NCBI RefSeq assembly: GCF_000316515.1
Contig: NC_019675.1
Coordinates: 310,001-374,000 of the forward strand
Direction: 5' to 3'
Length of the DNA: 64,000 bases
From: Cyanobium gracile PCC 6307
GTDB taxonomy: Bacteria; Cyanobacteriota; Cyanobacteriia; PCC-6307; Cyanobiaceae
Shown: in pieces, positions 39,027 through 50,202 of the stretch
Layout of the letters: each line of letters begins with the position of its first letter
Numbering within the stretch: the first letter of the stretch is position 1
Position numbers and translations under genes: made by a program
The notes under the pieces: generated by a model
Database searches by the model: none
What the model was told of the DNA's origin: nothing
Seen by the model: the letters and a program-made list of their open reading frames with translations, nothing else

Positions 39027-40177
39027 TCAGGCGGCCTGAATCAAGGGTAGCGCCTTGATCACTTCGGGCTCTTCTGCTGGCTTGTTGATCCACACTTCTT
39101 CGGGTTGACGCCAGCAGCGGGTGCTTCGGCTCCATCGTGATGGATTTGCCCGGCGGGCTGTCTCGTAGACCTCGGAGCGCCTCTGGCAAATTGCCGTGGC
39201 CGCTCCGCTGTGGCGTTGATGGGGCGTCACGAATTTGATGCCGCTGTGGCGGTGCCGGTGGTTGTACCAGTCCACGAACGCTTTCACCCACTCGCATGCC
39301 TCGTCTTTACTGGCGAATGGCCGACTCGGGTAGTCGGGCCGGTACTTGACCGTTCGGAATAGGGATTCTGAGTAGGGGTTGTCATTTGAGACTCTTGGCC
39401 TGGAAAAGGATCTGAGCACTCCCATCTCCTCCAGCCGCGATTCCAACGTGGCCCCACGCATGGCATTGCCGTTGTCGGCGTGGAGGATCAGTGGAGGCTG
39501 GTGGCACTGGTGGCTGCCAAAGCCACTGGGCCGGCGGTAGCGCTCCTTGAGGCAGGCCCGCTGCACCAGATCAGCCGCGATCTCAGCCGACTCCACCTCG
39601 GCCACATCCCAGGCCACCACCTTGCGGCTCCAGACGTCGATCACCAGGTAGAGGTACAGCCAAACACCCCGCACCGTGGTCGGCAGATAGGTGATGTCCC
39701 ACGACCAGACCGCATTGGGGCGATCCGCCATCAGACGCGGCACGGAGCGCGGTTCCTGCGGCAGCCGGGCCCGGCCTCGGCGGTGGCACTGCCCCGCCTG
39801 GTGCAACACCCGATAAAAGCTGCTCTCAGAGCCGATGTAGAGCCCCTGATCAGCCAGGGCCGGCACGATCTGTCCCGGCGGCAGCGAGGCGTACTCCGGC
39901 TGGTTGCAGGTGAGCAGGATCCGCTGCCGCTCCTCCTCGCTCAGGCGGTGAGCGACATCGCGGGGGCTGCCTTTACGGCGATCCTCGCCGTCCCCATCAC
40001 CACCAAAGGCCTTCCGCCAGCGTTTGAGGGTGCGCAGGCAGATGCCGATCTCAGCGCAGGCGCTCACCAGGCCGGCGCCAGCGGCATTCGCCTCGCCGAT
40101 CAGCTCGATCACCTTCCGCCGGTGCGCGGCGCTGGTCAGCCTTCCTCGTCCTCCGAACAGAAGGCCTCCCACTTTTT
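39027..40177 (-). CDS. IS3-family transposase OrfB (DDE integrase domain), expressed by frameshift
   Basis: The frame contains an HTH-like N-terminus (SACAEIGICLRTLKRWRKAF) and an rve-type catalytic core: first Asp in VWSWDITYLPTT, second in ILHADNGNAMRG, and the Glu in NPYSESLFRTVKY. The C-terminus includes DWYNHRHRHSGIKFVTP. It is most likely made as an OrfA-OrfB fusion by -1 slippage at the A-AAA-AAG site in orfA; the stated start is that site. The frame is open further upstream, but there it is a shadow of orfA. No stop interrupts the catalytic domain, so the element may still be active. Confidence 0.88.
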
Positions 40178-40642
40178 TCGCAGCACCAGCAAGGCTGCCG
40201 CCTCCGCCAGGGCCTTCTCCTTGCGCTGCAGCTCCTTCTTGAGGGCCTTGATCTCCCGCTGGTCCTGGGCGCGGAGCTTCTCGAGCTCCTTCTGCTCGGC
40301 CATCGTCAGCACCGGCTTGGCGTTGGCATCCTGGGCTGCCTGCCGCCAACGGCTCACCTGCTCAGGAAACAGCCCCCGCTCCCTGCAGTAGGCGCTGAGC
40401 TCGGTGGCATTGAGGCCAGCGGTCTCCAGCACCACCGTGAACTTGTCGGCAGCACTCCAGCCTTCTGGTTCCTTCTCGGATGCCGGCACCACTTCTCCCT
40501 GCAACCGCCAGGTCTTCCTCCATTTGTAGAGGGTGATCACGTGGATGCCCAGCTCTTCTGAAATCCGGGCCACGCTCTGCCGGTGCGGCGGGGTCATCCG
40601 CCTCCTCACATCAGCCTTGACGGCCTCGCTGTAACGACGCAT
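40136..40642 (-). CDS. IS3-family transposase OrfA
   Basis: The 168-residue protein binds the IS ends. It has an HTH region (QSVARISEELGIHVITLYKW), a second helical domain (KFTVVLETAGLNATELSAY) and a C-terminal leucine-zipper-like coil (QKELEKLRAQDQREIKALKK) through which OrfA and OrfAB dimerise. Start ATG 40642 has GAGG nine bases upstream. The frameshift heptamer lies 12 codons before the stop. Confidence 0.9.
   Translation of the reverse strand: MRRYSEAVKADVRRRMTPPHRQSVARISEELGIHVITLYKWRKTWRLQGEVVPASEKEPEGWSAADKFTVVLETAGLNATELSAYCRERGLFPEQVSRWRQAAQDANAKPVLTMAEQKELEKLRAQDQREIKALKKELQRKEKALAEAAALLVLRKKWEAFCSEDEEG
40172..40178 (-). promoter_or_regulatory. Programmed -1 ribosomal frameshift site A-AAA-AAG
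   Basis: On the minus strand the orfA codons read CGA AAA AAG TGG, a canonical slippery heptamer in the correct phase. After slipping one base back, the ribosome reads AAA AAA GTG GGA and continues into orfB without a stop, producing the OrfAB transposase typical of IS3 elements. Confidence 0.8.
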
Positions 40643-40678
40643 TGGTCATGTCCTCAAGCCCCCGGGTGTACGAATGAG

Positions 40679-40699
40679 AGGGGTGACATCTTTCCTGAA
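40679..40699. repeat. IS terminal inverted repeat, orfA side
   Basis: On the minus strand it begins TTCAGGAAAGATGTCACCCC; see the opposite end at 38996-39016. Confidence 0.8.
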
Positions 40700-40927
40700 C
40701 CCGGGGGCGGCCTTGCAGACGTCCACGTCGAGGCCCAGGTACTTGCCGTCGGGGCCCACGAAGCTGAAGCCGGGCAGCTTGCCTTCCACCCCGCAGATCA
40801 GCTTGCCCCGCCCCGTGATCGTGGAGAGCTTCTGGCTCTGCACGCCGCCACCATCGCCGGCGCAACCGGCCAGCAGGCCTGCGGCACAGAGGGAAACCAC
40901 CAGGGAGCGGGTCCGGTTCCGGAACAT
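40700..40927 (-). pseudogene. N-terminal part of the IS-disrupted amino-acid-binding lipoprotein
   Basis: From ATG 40927 the frame begins with a lipoprotein signal (SLVVSLCAAGLLAGC, Cys22) and continues GRGKLICGVEGKLPGFSFVG and YLGLDVDVCKA up to about 40709, where it enters the IS. The missing continuation AVAAAVLGDP is found at the other side of the element. The intact paralog 69 bases upstream shows what the undamaged gene looked like. The protein bound amino acids for the permease/ATPase genes downstream. Confidence 0.93.
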
Positions 40928-40996
40928 GCCTGCGACGTAAAGGTGGCCGCATTGTTGCAGGTGCGGGCCGGTGCAGGTAGGCCCTGTGGAACCTCC

Positions 40997-42052
40997 TCAG
41001 CGGAAGGGGGGCGCGATGTGCAGACCGCCCTGGCTCCAGAGCCGGTTGAGGCCCCGCTCCAGCCCCAGGGGGGTGGCGCGGCCCAGGTGACGTTCGAACA
41101 GCTCCCCGTAGTGGCCCACCGCCTTGACCACCCGCACCGTGAAGTCGGCGGGCAGGCCCAGCTGGCGGCCGAAATCCCCTTCGATCCCCAGGAAGCGGCG
41201 CGCTTCGGCCTGGCTGGGGTCCCGCCGGGCCGCGGCGAGGCGGGCCTCGATGTTCGCCTGGGTGAGGCCGCTCTCCTCCGCCTGGACCAGGGTGTGGCTG
41301 ATCCAGCGCACGGCATCGGCCCAGGCCGGATCGGCCTGCACCGTCACCTTGGCGCTGGGTTCCTTGCTGAGCAGCTCGGGGAGCAGCCCATGGGCCGCCG
41401 GCTCCTTGAAGCCGCTGCGCTTGGCCGCCAGCAGGGAGCTGTCGCTGGTGATGGCGGCGCAGCGGCCCTGCTCGTAGGCCGGATAAGCCTGCTCGCCCGA
41501 CTGGAACCGCAGCGGCTGGTAGGGGATCCCCAGTTCGCGCATGCGATCGGCCAGGTTCAGCTCGGTGTTGGTGCCGCTCTCGACGCAGATCGGCTTGCCG
41601 GCCAGCTGTCGCAGGCTGCGGATGCCGCTGGCCACCGGCACCATCACCCCCTGGCCGTCATAGAAGAAGACAGGCCCAAAGCTGAGGGCATTGCCCCCCG
41701 GGGCGTCACGGCTGAGGGTGTGGGTGGAGCTGATCGAGAGCAGATCCACCTCGCCGCTGCTCAGGGCCACGAAACGCTCGCCGGCCGTCACCGGCCGGAA
41801 CTCCACCTTGCTGGGGTCACCGAGCACCGCGGCGGCCACCGCTCGGCAGAAGTCGGCGTCGATGCCCACGAAGGCGCCGCCGGGGCCCACCGTGCTGAAT
41901 CCCGGCACCGCCCCATCGACGGCGCAGACCAGCCGTCCCCGCTCGCGGATCTTGGCCATGGTGGGGCTGCCGGGGGCGTCGTTGCCGGCGGCGCAGCCCA
42001 CCAGGCCGGCGAACAGGCCTCCCAGGACCGCCAGCAGCCCCGCTCTGGTCAT
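40997..42052 (-). CDS. General amino acid ABC transporter substrate-binding lipoprotein (intact paralog)
   Basis: The 351-residue product has a lipoprotein signal (LLAVLGGLFAGLVGC, Cys20) and the polar-amino-acid binding fold: GRLVCAVDGAVPGFSTVG, DADFCRAVAAAVLGDPSKV, SGEVDLLSISSTHTLSRDA, GKPICVESGTNTELNLADRM and an ending GLERGLNRLWSQGG. It is closely similar to the disrupted gene next to it, so the two arose by tandem duplication. Its ATG overlaps the stop of the fasciclin gene (ATGA). It may now be the only binding subunit serving the downstream permeases. Confidence 0.93.
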   Translation of the reverse strand: MTRAGLLAVLGGLFAGLVGCAAGNDAPGSPTMAKIRERGRLVCAVDGAVPGFSTVGPGGAFVGIDADFCRAVAAAVLGDPSKVEFRPVTAGERFVALSSGEVDLLSISSTHTLSRDAPGGNALSFGPVFFYDGQGVMVPVASGIRSLRQLAGKPICVESGTNTELNLADRMRELGIPYQPLRFQSGEQAYPAYEQGRCAAITSDSSLLAAKRSGFKEPAAHGLLPELLSKEPSAKVTVQADPAWADAVRWISHTLVQAEESGLTQANIEARLAAARRDPSQAEARRFLGIEGDFGRQLGLPADFTVRVVKAVGHYGELFERHLGRATPLGLERGLNRLWSQGGLHIAPPFR

Positions 42053-42450
42053 CCGGGCAGGATCACCCGGTCGATCACGTGCACGATGCCGTTGTCACAG
42101 ACGATGTCGGCGGAGACGACGGTGGCGTTCTTGACCTCGAAGGGCTCGGCCCGGCGGATCGCCACCGGCGCCCCTTCCAGGCTCTCCCATTCCGGCTGCG
42201 TCACCAGTTGCTCCCGCAGGTAGGCGCCGGAGAGCACATGGAATTTGAGGATCCGGGCCAGCTGGGGGACGTTGTCCACCAGGGTCTGGACCGTGCCCGG
42301 GGGCAGGGCCGCGAAGGCGTCGTCGACGGGGGCGAAGACGGTGAAGGGGCCGGGGCTCTCCAGGGCGCCGGTGAGACCGGCCACCTCGACGGCGGTGAGC
42401 AGGGTGCCGAAGACCCCGGCTCCCTTGGCGGTTTCGATGATGTTGGCCAT
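42049..42450 (-). CDS. Fasciclin-domain protein
   Basis: The 133-residue product is one FAS1 domain with both signature regions: GPFTVFAPVDDAFAALPPGT (H1) and VVSADIVCDNGIVHVIDRVI (H2), with the YH-type motif replaced by FHVLSGAY. It lacks a signal peptide, so it may stay in the cytoplasm unless exported by another route. AGGAG precedes the ATG. It stands nine bases after chpX and overlaps the binding-protein gene, linking the CO2-uptake genes to the amino acid transporter genes on one transcript. Function in cyanobacteria is unknown. Confidence 0.92.
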   Translation of the reverse strand: MANIIETAKGAGVFGTLLTAVEVAGLTGALESPGPFTVFAPVDDAFAALPPGTVQTLVDNVPQLARILKFHVLSGAYLREQLVTQPEWESLEGAPVAIRRAEPFEVKNATVVSADIVCDNGIVHVIDRVILPG

Positions 42451-42459
42451 GGGAGTCTC

Positions 42460-43770
42460 CTAGCGGTAGTCCTGGGTCTGGATCTGGGGCAGGCGCGCCT
42501 CGGGCCGCAGGAAGCGATCCATCTGGGCCTCGAAGAACTTCCGGTTGGCCATCAGATGGACAGGGTCGGTGTCATCGAGGGGATAGAGCAGGGCGCAGCG
42601 CAGGGCCTGGATCACCGCCGAGGTGACGTTGTACATGGAGCGCTGGAAGGTGATGCCCAGCTGGATGAGCTTGTCCTCATCGCCACGCTTGTGGTGCTTG
42701 TAAAGCTCCTCCAGATAGGGCGGCAGGAAATGCAGCATGTCCTGCATCAGCAGGGTGGGAGGGATGCCGGCCGAGCCCACGGGGAACACGTCGGCATAGA
42801 GGATGCCGTAGTGAAAATCGGCCTGATCGGCAGGTACCTGATAGGCCTGGGCGTTGTAGCTCTTGGTGCCGCGAAATGGCGCCGTGCGATAGAAGACCGC
42901 CTCCACGTAGGGGAGAGCCGCTTCATAGAGCCAGGTGAAGCCTTCGCTCTTGGGGATGATCTCGAAACACTCGCCCTTGATGTAAACGTGGTGATAGATG
43001 GGCCGGCCCGCTACGGCGAAGATCCCGTTCACCAGGAAGTTCATGGCGTCAGGAACACCCTTGAAACCTCCCTCGTCGTAGATGTCGCTCATCTCGAAGA
43101 ACACCGGCGCCATCACCTCCCAGAACAGGCCGAGGTTGGCGTAGTAGCTCATCTTCTTCACCTGCTCCATGAACATCTCAGGGAACAGGCGATAGAGGCC
43201 AAGCATCAGCGGATTGCCGCGGAAGTAGGCCTTGATGGCGCGATCGGCGTTGACCCGGTAAGCGTCACTGGCGAGATAGTCGTAGAAGCGGCCGCCCATG
43301 CCCTGATGCCAGAGCATGGCTTCCATGCACGCCTCGGCGAACTCCATGTTGATCCGGTCGTGCCAGAGGTGATGGAGCAGCTTCGACATCTTGCCGGTTT
43401 CGCCCTTCTCCATGAACTCCAGCAGTTCAGGATGGGCCTTTTCACCACCACGCCAGATCCGCAGCTTCGACTGATCGCCCGCGTAGGAATTGGGGAGATC
43501 GAGGTACTCCTGGCTGGGAAAGTACTTGAAGGCCGGGAGGGGATCGAGGAACACCTGCTCGGCGATGTAGAGCAGGTCGCGCCAGTAGAAGTCCATCGGC
43601 ACGGCATAGGCCTTGTAAATGCCGATGATCTGCATCAGGTTCTCCGGCGTGTCCGGCAGCATCGAGCCGCCGGCCTCCAGCCGGTGGATCACATCGGCAT
43701 AGCGATGGGTGGAGGGCGGGATCAGGGGAGCGGTGACGGTCTCGGTGGCCGTGGCGGTGGGGGGTGTCAT
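42460..43770 (-). CDS. chpX: CO2 hydration protein ChpX/CupB-type
   Basis: The 436-residue protein belongs to the Chp/Cup family, which associates with special NDH-1 complexes on the thylakoid and converts CO2 to bicarbonate at the expense of photosynthetic electron flow. Typical segments are GIYKAYAVPMDFYWRDLLYI, FLDPLPAFKYFPSQEYLDL, LLHHLWHDRINMEFAEACME and FRGNPLMLGLYRLFPEMF. Being next to ndhD and ndhF as the third gene suggests the constitutive ChpX system (NdhF4/NdhD4), the type common in alpha-cyanobacteria, rather than the inducible ChpY; this distinction is from context. The start overlaps the ndhD stop (ATGA). Confidence 0.93.
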   Translation of the reverse strand: MTPPTATATETVTAPLIPPSTHRYADVIHRLEAGGSMLPDTPENLMQIIGIYKAYAVPMDFYWRDLLYIAEQVFLDPLPAFKYFPSQEYLDLPNSYAGDQSKLRIWRGGEKAHPELLEFMEKGETGKMSKLLHHLWHDRINMEFAEACMEAMLWHQGMGGRFYDYLASDAYRVNADRAIKAYFRGNPLMLGLYRLFPEMFMEQVKKMSYYANLGLFWEVMAPVFFEMSDIYDEGGFKGVPDAMNFLVNGIFAVAGRPIYHHVYIKGECFEIIPKSEGFTWLYEAALPYVEAVFYRTAPFRGTKSYNAQAYQVPADQADFHYGILYADVFPVGSAGIPPTLLMQDMLHFLPPYLEELYKHHKRGDEDKLIQLGITFQRSMYNVTSAVIQALRCALLYPLDDTDPVHLMANRKFFEAQMDRFLRPEARLPQIQTQDYR

Positions 43771-45323
43771 GACGTGCGCAGCTCCGAGGCGGAAGGGAGG
43801 GTGACGGCGACCAGGGGGGAGGCGGCGGCGGCGAGGGTGAGGGGCTGGGCGGCATCCCGGCTGAGGAACGGCTGGGTGCGCAGGGCCAGGCCAGTGGATT
43901 CGGTCTCACTCCAGCCCGTGAGGGCCGTAGGCCAGAGCCCCGCCGCGATCACCAGAACGGTGAGGGCCATGGCCGGCGCCCGCTCGCTCCAGCAGGTGGA
44001 GCTCCATTCGGCGCGCTCGTTATCGAGGCGGCCGAAGCCCACCCTGTTGAAGAGGCGGATGGCGTAGACGGCGGTGAAGCCCGAGGCGATCAGGCTGACC
44101 AGGGTGGCGCGGGGGAAGGTGGTCCAGCTGCCCTCGAACACCATCAGCTCGGCCGGGAAGCCCGCCAGGCCGGGGATGCCGGCGGCCGCCATCATGGCCA
44201 GCAGCAGCATGCCCATGGTGAAGGGCAGCCCGCGCAGCGGATTCATCAGGCCCGAGAGCTCGGGGATGGACGTGGTGCCAGTCTTGCGTTCAATCAGGCC
44301 GACGCAGGCGAACAGCAGGGCCACGATGATGCCGTGGGCGAGCATCTGGGCCACCGCCCCCTGCAGACTCAGGGGGGTGGCGGCCGAGAGCCCAAGCACC
44401 AGCAGGCCCATGTGGCCGAGGGAGCTGAAGGCCATCAGGCGGCGGATGTCGCTCTGGGCGATGGCGTTGAGCGCCCCGTAGACCGCGCTGATGGCGCCGG
44501 CAGCGGCGATCCAGGGCGACCAGGCGGCCCAGGTGTCCGGAAGGAAGCCCACGCCGAAGCGCAGCAGGCCGTAGGCGCCCAGCTTGGAGACGGAGCCCGC
44601 CAGCAGCATCACCACCGGGGTGGGGGCCTGGCCGTAGGTGAAGGGCTGCCAGCCGTGCAGGGGAAAGACAGGAAGCTTCAGGCCGAAGGAGAGCAGCAGC
44701 AGCGCCAGGATCCAGCGTTGGGCCGTGGGGGAGAACTGGGCCTGGCGAAGATCCTCGAAAGCGAAGAGCGGACCGGCGGGATTGAACCAGGCGAAGGCCA
44801 GCACGGCCGCCAGCAGGGCCAGGCCGGAGACGGCGCTGTAGAGCAGGAAACGCACCGCGGCACCGGCCCGTTTCTCGCCCCCCCAGACCGCCACCAGCAG
44901 GGTGATCGGGATCAGCACCAGCTCGAAGGCCAGGAGGAACAGCAGGGCGTTGCGGGCCAGCAATCCCGCGACCACACCCAGGTTGGTGGCCAGCATCAGG
45001 GAGAAGAACAGCCGCGGCCGGGACTGGTCAGCCGCTGCCGAGAGGATCGAAAGAGAGGTGATCAGCGCGGTGAGCAGCACCAGCGGCAGCGAGAGGCCAT
45101 CCAGACCGAGATCGAGCCGGAGGCCGAGTTTCGGCAGCCAGGAAAGCTGCAGGTCGGCGGGGGGGTACTGCCAACAGAGCAGGCCCACCAGGAGCTGAAG
45201 GGCGCCGAACAGGGCCGCGATGCCGCGGACCCGAACGGAAGGAACGGTGGCCGGCAGCAGGGGCAGCAGCAGGGTGCCGGCCAGGGGTGCGGCCAGGAGA
45301 AGCAGGAGCGAGGACGATCCCAT
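43767..45323 (-). CDS. ndhD: NAD(P)H-quinone oxidoreductase chain 4 (NdhD, CO2-uptake type)
   Basis: The 518-residue product is a proton-pumping antiporter-like subunit with about 14 membrane segments. Diagnostic pieces are the Glu in LLFLLAFELVLIPITLLV, the central KLPVFPLHGWQPFTYGQAPT and LAGSVSKLGAYGLLRFG, and FSSLGHMGLLVLG. Linked to chpX and ndhF, it is likely NdhD4 of the NDH-1MS' complex. The ATG overlaps the ndhF stop by one base and its own stop overlaps chpX, so the three are translated together. Confidence 0.94.
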   Translation of the reverse strand: MGSSSLLLLLAAPLAGTLLLPLLPATVPSVRVRGIAALFGALQLLVGLLCWQYPPADLQLSWLPKLGLRLDLGLDGLSLPLVLLTALITSLSILSAAADQSRPRLFFSLMLATNLGVVAGLLARNALLFLLAFELVLIPITLLVAVWGGEKRAGAAVRFLLYSAVSGLALLAAVLAFAWFNPAGPLFAFEDLRQAQFSPTAQRWILALLLLSFGLKLPVFPLHGWQPFTYGQAPTPVVMLLAGSVSKLGAYGLLRFGVGFLPDTWAAWSPWIAAAGAISAVYGALNAIAQSDIRRLMAFSSLGHMGLLVLGLSAATPLSLQGAVAQMLAHGIIVALLFACVGLIERKTGTTSIPELSGLMNPLRGLPFTMGMLLLAMMAAAGIPGLAGFPAELMVFEGSWTTFPRATLVSLIASGFTAVYAIRLFNRVGFGRLDNERAEWSSTCWSERAPAMALTVLVIAAGLWPTALTGWSETESTGLALRTQPFLSRDAAQPLTLAAAASPLVAVTLPSASELRTS

Positions 45324-47239
45324 CAGCGGAACGGGCGAACGAGTTCGGACGAAACGGAAGGGGCGGAGGCCAGCAGCCAGGCGGCCATCAGCAGCACCCC
45401 GAGAAGGAGGGTGAGGGCATAGGCCTGGGTGCGGCCGGAGGTGGTGAAGCTGAGGCGGCGGGCACCCTCGAGGGCGGCGCTGCCGGAGGCACCACTGAAG
45501 CCCTCGAACAGCCGGTCATCCGACCAGGCGCTGAGCCGGGCCAAGGCCACCACCAGCCACACCACGGTGCGGTGGTAGAAGCGCTCGGTCTGCATGTCGT
45601 GGGCCAGCCAGTCCTGCAGGCCGCCGAGGGCGGCGGGCAGATGGGCCAGGGGGTGGGGCCGCAGGTAAAACGCCGCCGAGAGGCCGCCGCCCACGAGGGT
45701 GGAGATCAGCAGGGGCACCGCCAGCGGACCCCAGCCCGGAAGGGGGGACAGGGCGAAGACACCGTTGATCACCATCAGCTGCGGCAGGTGCAGCACCAGC
45801 CCCATCAGCACGAGGGTGGGCAGGGCCATCAGCCACAGCACCTCCGGGGAGCGGGTTGTGAACACCGAGGGACGGCCTCCGAAGATCAGGCCGAACACGC
45901 GGATCAGGCCGGCGCTGATCAGGGCATTGGTGAACAGCACCAGGGAGCCGAGCAGCACGGGGTGGGAGCTCTCGGCGGTCAACTCAAGCAGCTCGCGCAG
46001 GGCGGCGAAGCCACCGAAGGGTGGCAGTGCCATCAGGCCGGCCGCGCCTGTGAGGAAGGCCAAGCCCATCAGCGGACGCTTGCTCCACAGGCCCCCGAGC
46101 TGGGTGAGGTCCTGGGTGACGTTGGTGATCACGATGGCGCCGATCACCATCAACATCAGCGCCATCGGCAGGGGATACACCAGCATCAGGTGATCGGCCA
46201 CGCTGATGCCGCCCAGACCCACCGCCACGAACAGCAGGCCGAGCCAGCTGCTCACCAGGAAGGAGAGGGCGCGCTTCACATCGATCTGGGCGAGGGCGAT
46301 CAGGGAGGCCACCAGTGCGGTGGTTCCGCCCACGATCACGAGCACGGTCTGCACCAGGGGGCTCAGTTCGATCAGGGGCTCAAGCCGCAGCAGCACCCAG
46401 GCACCGCCCACCACCACCACCGAGTTACGGAGCACGGTGGAGGGCAAGGGACTCTCCATGGCCTCATCGAGCCACAGGTGGAGGGGGATCTGGGCGCACT
46501 TGCCCATCGGCCCGGCGATCAAGGCCAGCAGGATCAACGGCAGAAACTGGGGAAGGGGGTTGCCGTTGTTGATCTGATCGGCGGCCCAGGCCTGCAGCCC
46601 GTGGAAGTTCCAGGTGCCGGTGATCGGCAGCAGGGCGATCAGGCCCGCCAGCAGGATCAGGTCGCCGATCCGCTTGGTGAGGAACGCATCGCGTGCGCCC
46701 TTGACCACCAGGGGCTGGTTGTACCAGGTGCCCACGATCAGGTAGGTACCCAGGGTGAGCAGCTCGAGGATCACATAGCTGAAGAACAGCGAGTCCGTGA
46801 GCACCAGGGCGCACAGACCGGCCTCGAAGAAGCTCAGGGACCCGAAGAAGCGGGGCCAGCCCCAGTCCATCTCCAGATAGCCGATGGCGTAGATCTGCAC
46901 CAGCACATGCAGGCCGGTGATCACCGTCATCGCGATCAGGGCCGGCTCGGTGATCAGGCCGTCGAAGCTCACCTTGAGCCCGGCGGTCTCCAGCCAGGTC
47001 CAGCCGAAGGAGAGGGGCTTGTAGAGAGCGGCCGCACCGGCGGCGGAATTGGAATGCAGCGCCATCAGGGCGGCGGCGCTGTGGACGAAGGCCACGCTCA
47101 CCAGGGTGAGGTTGAGATAGCCGCAGGGGCGTGGGCCCGTGCGTGAGATCAGCCCCGGAGACCACAGCAGCGACAGCAGGGACGCCACCAGGGGGTAGAG
47201 CGGAACCAGCCAGGCCGTCTGGGCGAAGAACAGGGTCAT
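45323..47239 (-). CDS. ndhF: NAD(P)H-quinone oxidoreductase chain 5 (NdhF, CO2-uptake type)
   Basis: From ATG 47239 (MTLFFAQTAWLVPLYPLV) the product is 638 residues. The Nqo12/ND5 family is shown by the N-terminal oxidoreductase part, IGDLILLAGLIALLPITG, the central CAQIPLHLWLDEAMESPLPS and the conserved Lys in VKRALSFLVSSWLG. The C-terminal long amphipathic helix region is present. Context suggests NdhF4. A longer frame to 47287 exists but its first codons are not family-like. The 144 bases upstream, before the P-ATPase gene, should hold the promoter of this long operon. Confidence 0.94.
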   Translation of the reverse strand: MTLFFAQTAWLVPLYPLVASLLSLLWSPGLISRTGPRPCGYLNLTLVSVAFVHSAAALMALHSNSAAGAAALYKPLSFGWTWLETAGLKVSFDGLITEPALIAMTVITGLHVLVQIYAIGYLEMDWGWPRFFGSLSFFEAGLCALVLTDSLFFSYVILELLTLGTYLIVGTWYNQPLVVKGARDAFLTKRIGDLILLAGLIALLPITGTWNFHGLQAWAADQINNGNPLPQFLPLILLALIAGPMGKCAQIPLHLWLDEAMESPLPSTVLRNSVVVVGGAWVLLRLEPLIELSPLVQTVLVIVGGTTALVASLIALAQIDVKRALSFLVSSWLGLLFVAVGLGGISVADHLMLVYPLPMALMLMVIGAIVITNVTQDLTQLGGLWSKRPLMGLAFLTGAAGLMALPPFGGFAALRELLELTAESSHPVLLGSLVLFTNALISAGLIRVFGLIFGGRPSVFTTRSPEVLWLMALPTLVLMGLVLHLPQLMVINGVFALSPLPGWGPLAVPLLISTLVGGGLSAAFYLRPHPLAHLPAALGGLQDWLAHDMQTERFYHRTVVWLVVALARLSAWSDDRLFEGFSGASGSAALEGARRLSFTTSGRTQAYALTLLLGVLLMAAWLLASAPSVSSELVRPFR

Positions 47240-47383
47240 GGCGGGAGAACGGTCGGGACCGGAGATGGCCCGCGTGGTGGCGAACACTAAGATCCCAGGC
47301 GCCGGGCGGAGGCCTTTCCAGGAAGGAAAGACCTATAGCTTCTCCAAGCACTCGTTATCAGTCAGCCGGGGACGGACCGGGAC

Positions 47384-50149
<2,766 letters not shown>

Positions 50150-50202
50150 CGCGGTGGCTCACGAATCGCTCAAACCTTAGACACAGGAAGCAATGGCTTC
50201 TG

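Larger units (their letters stand above)
38996..40699 (-). mobile_element. IS3-family insertion sequence, 1.7 kb
   Basis: The element carries overlapping orfA and orfB and is bounded by inverted repeats of 21 bases that match at 18 (38996-39016 and 40679-40699). It splits a binding-protein gene whose coding sequence stops matching at about 40709 and resumes at about 38988. A 4-base direct repeat CGGC stands at 38985-38988 and 40708-40711 and may be the target duplication, but that leaves 7-8 unexplained bases outside each inverted repeat, so the exact ends are uncertain. Both transposase frames are undamaged. Confidence 0.9.

Noticed and set aside
45287..47146. A 619-codon plus-strand frame opposite ndhF
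   Set aside because: Gln/His/Gly-rich composition and exact antisense position to a recognised NDH subunit.
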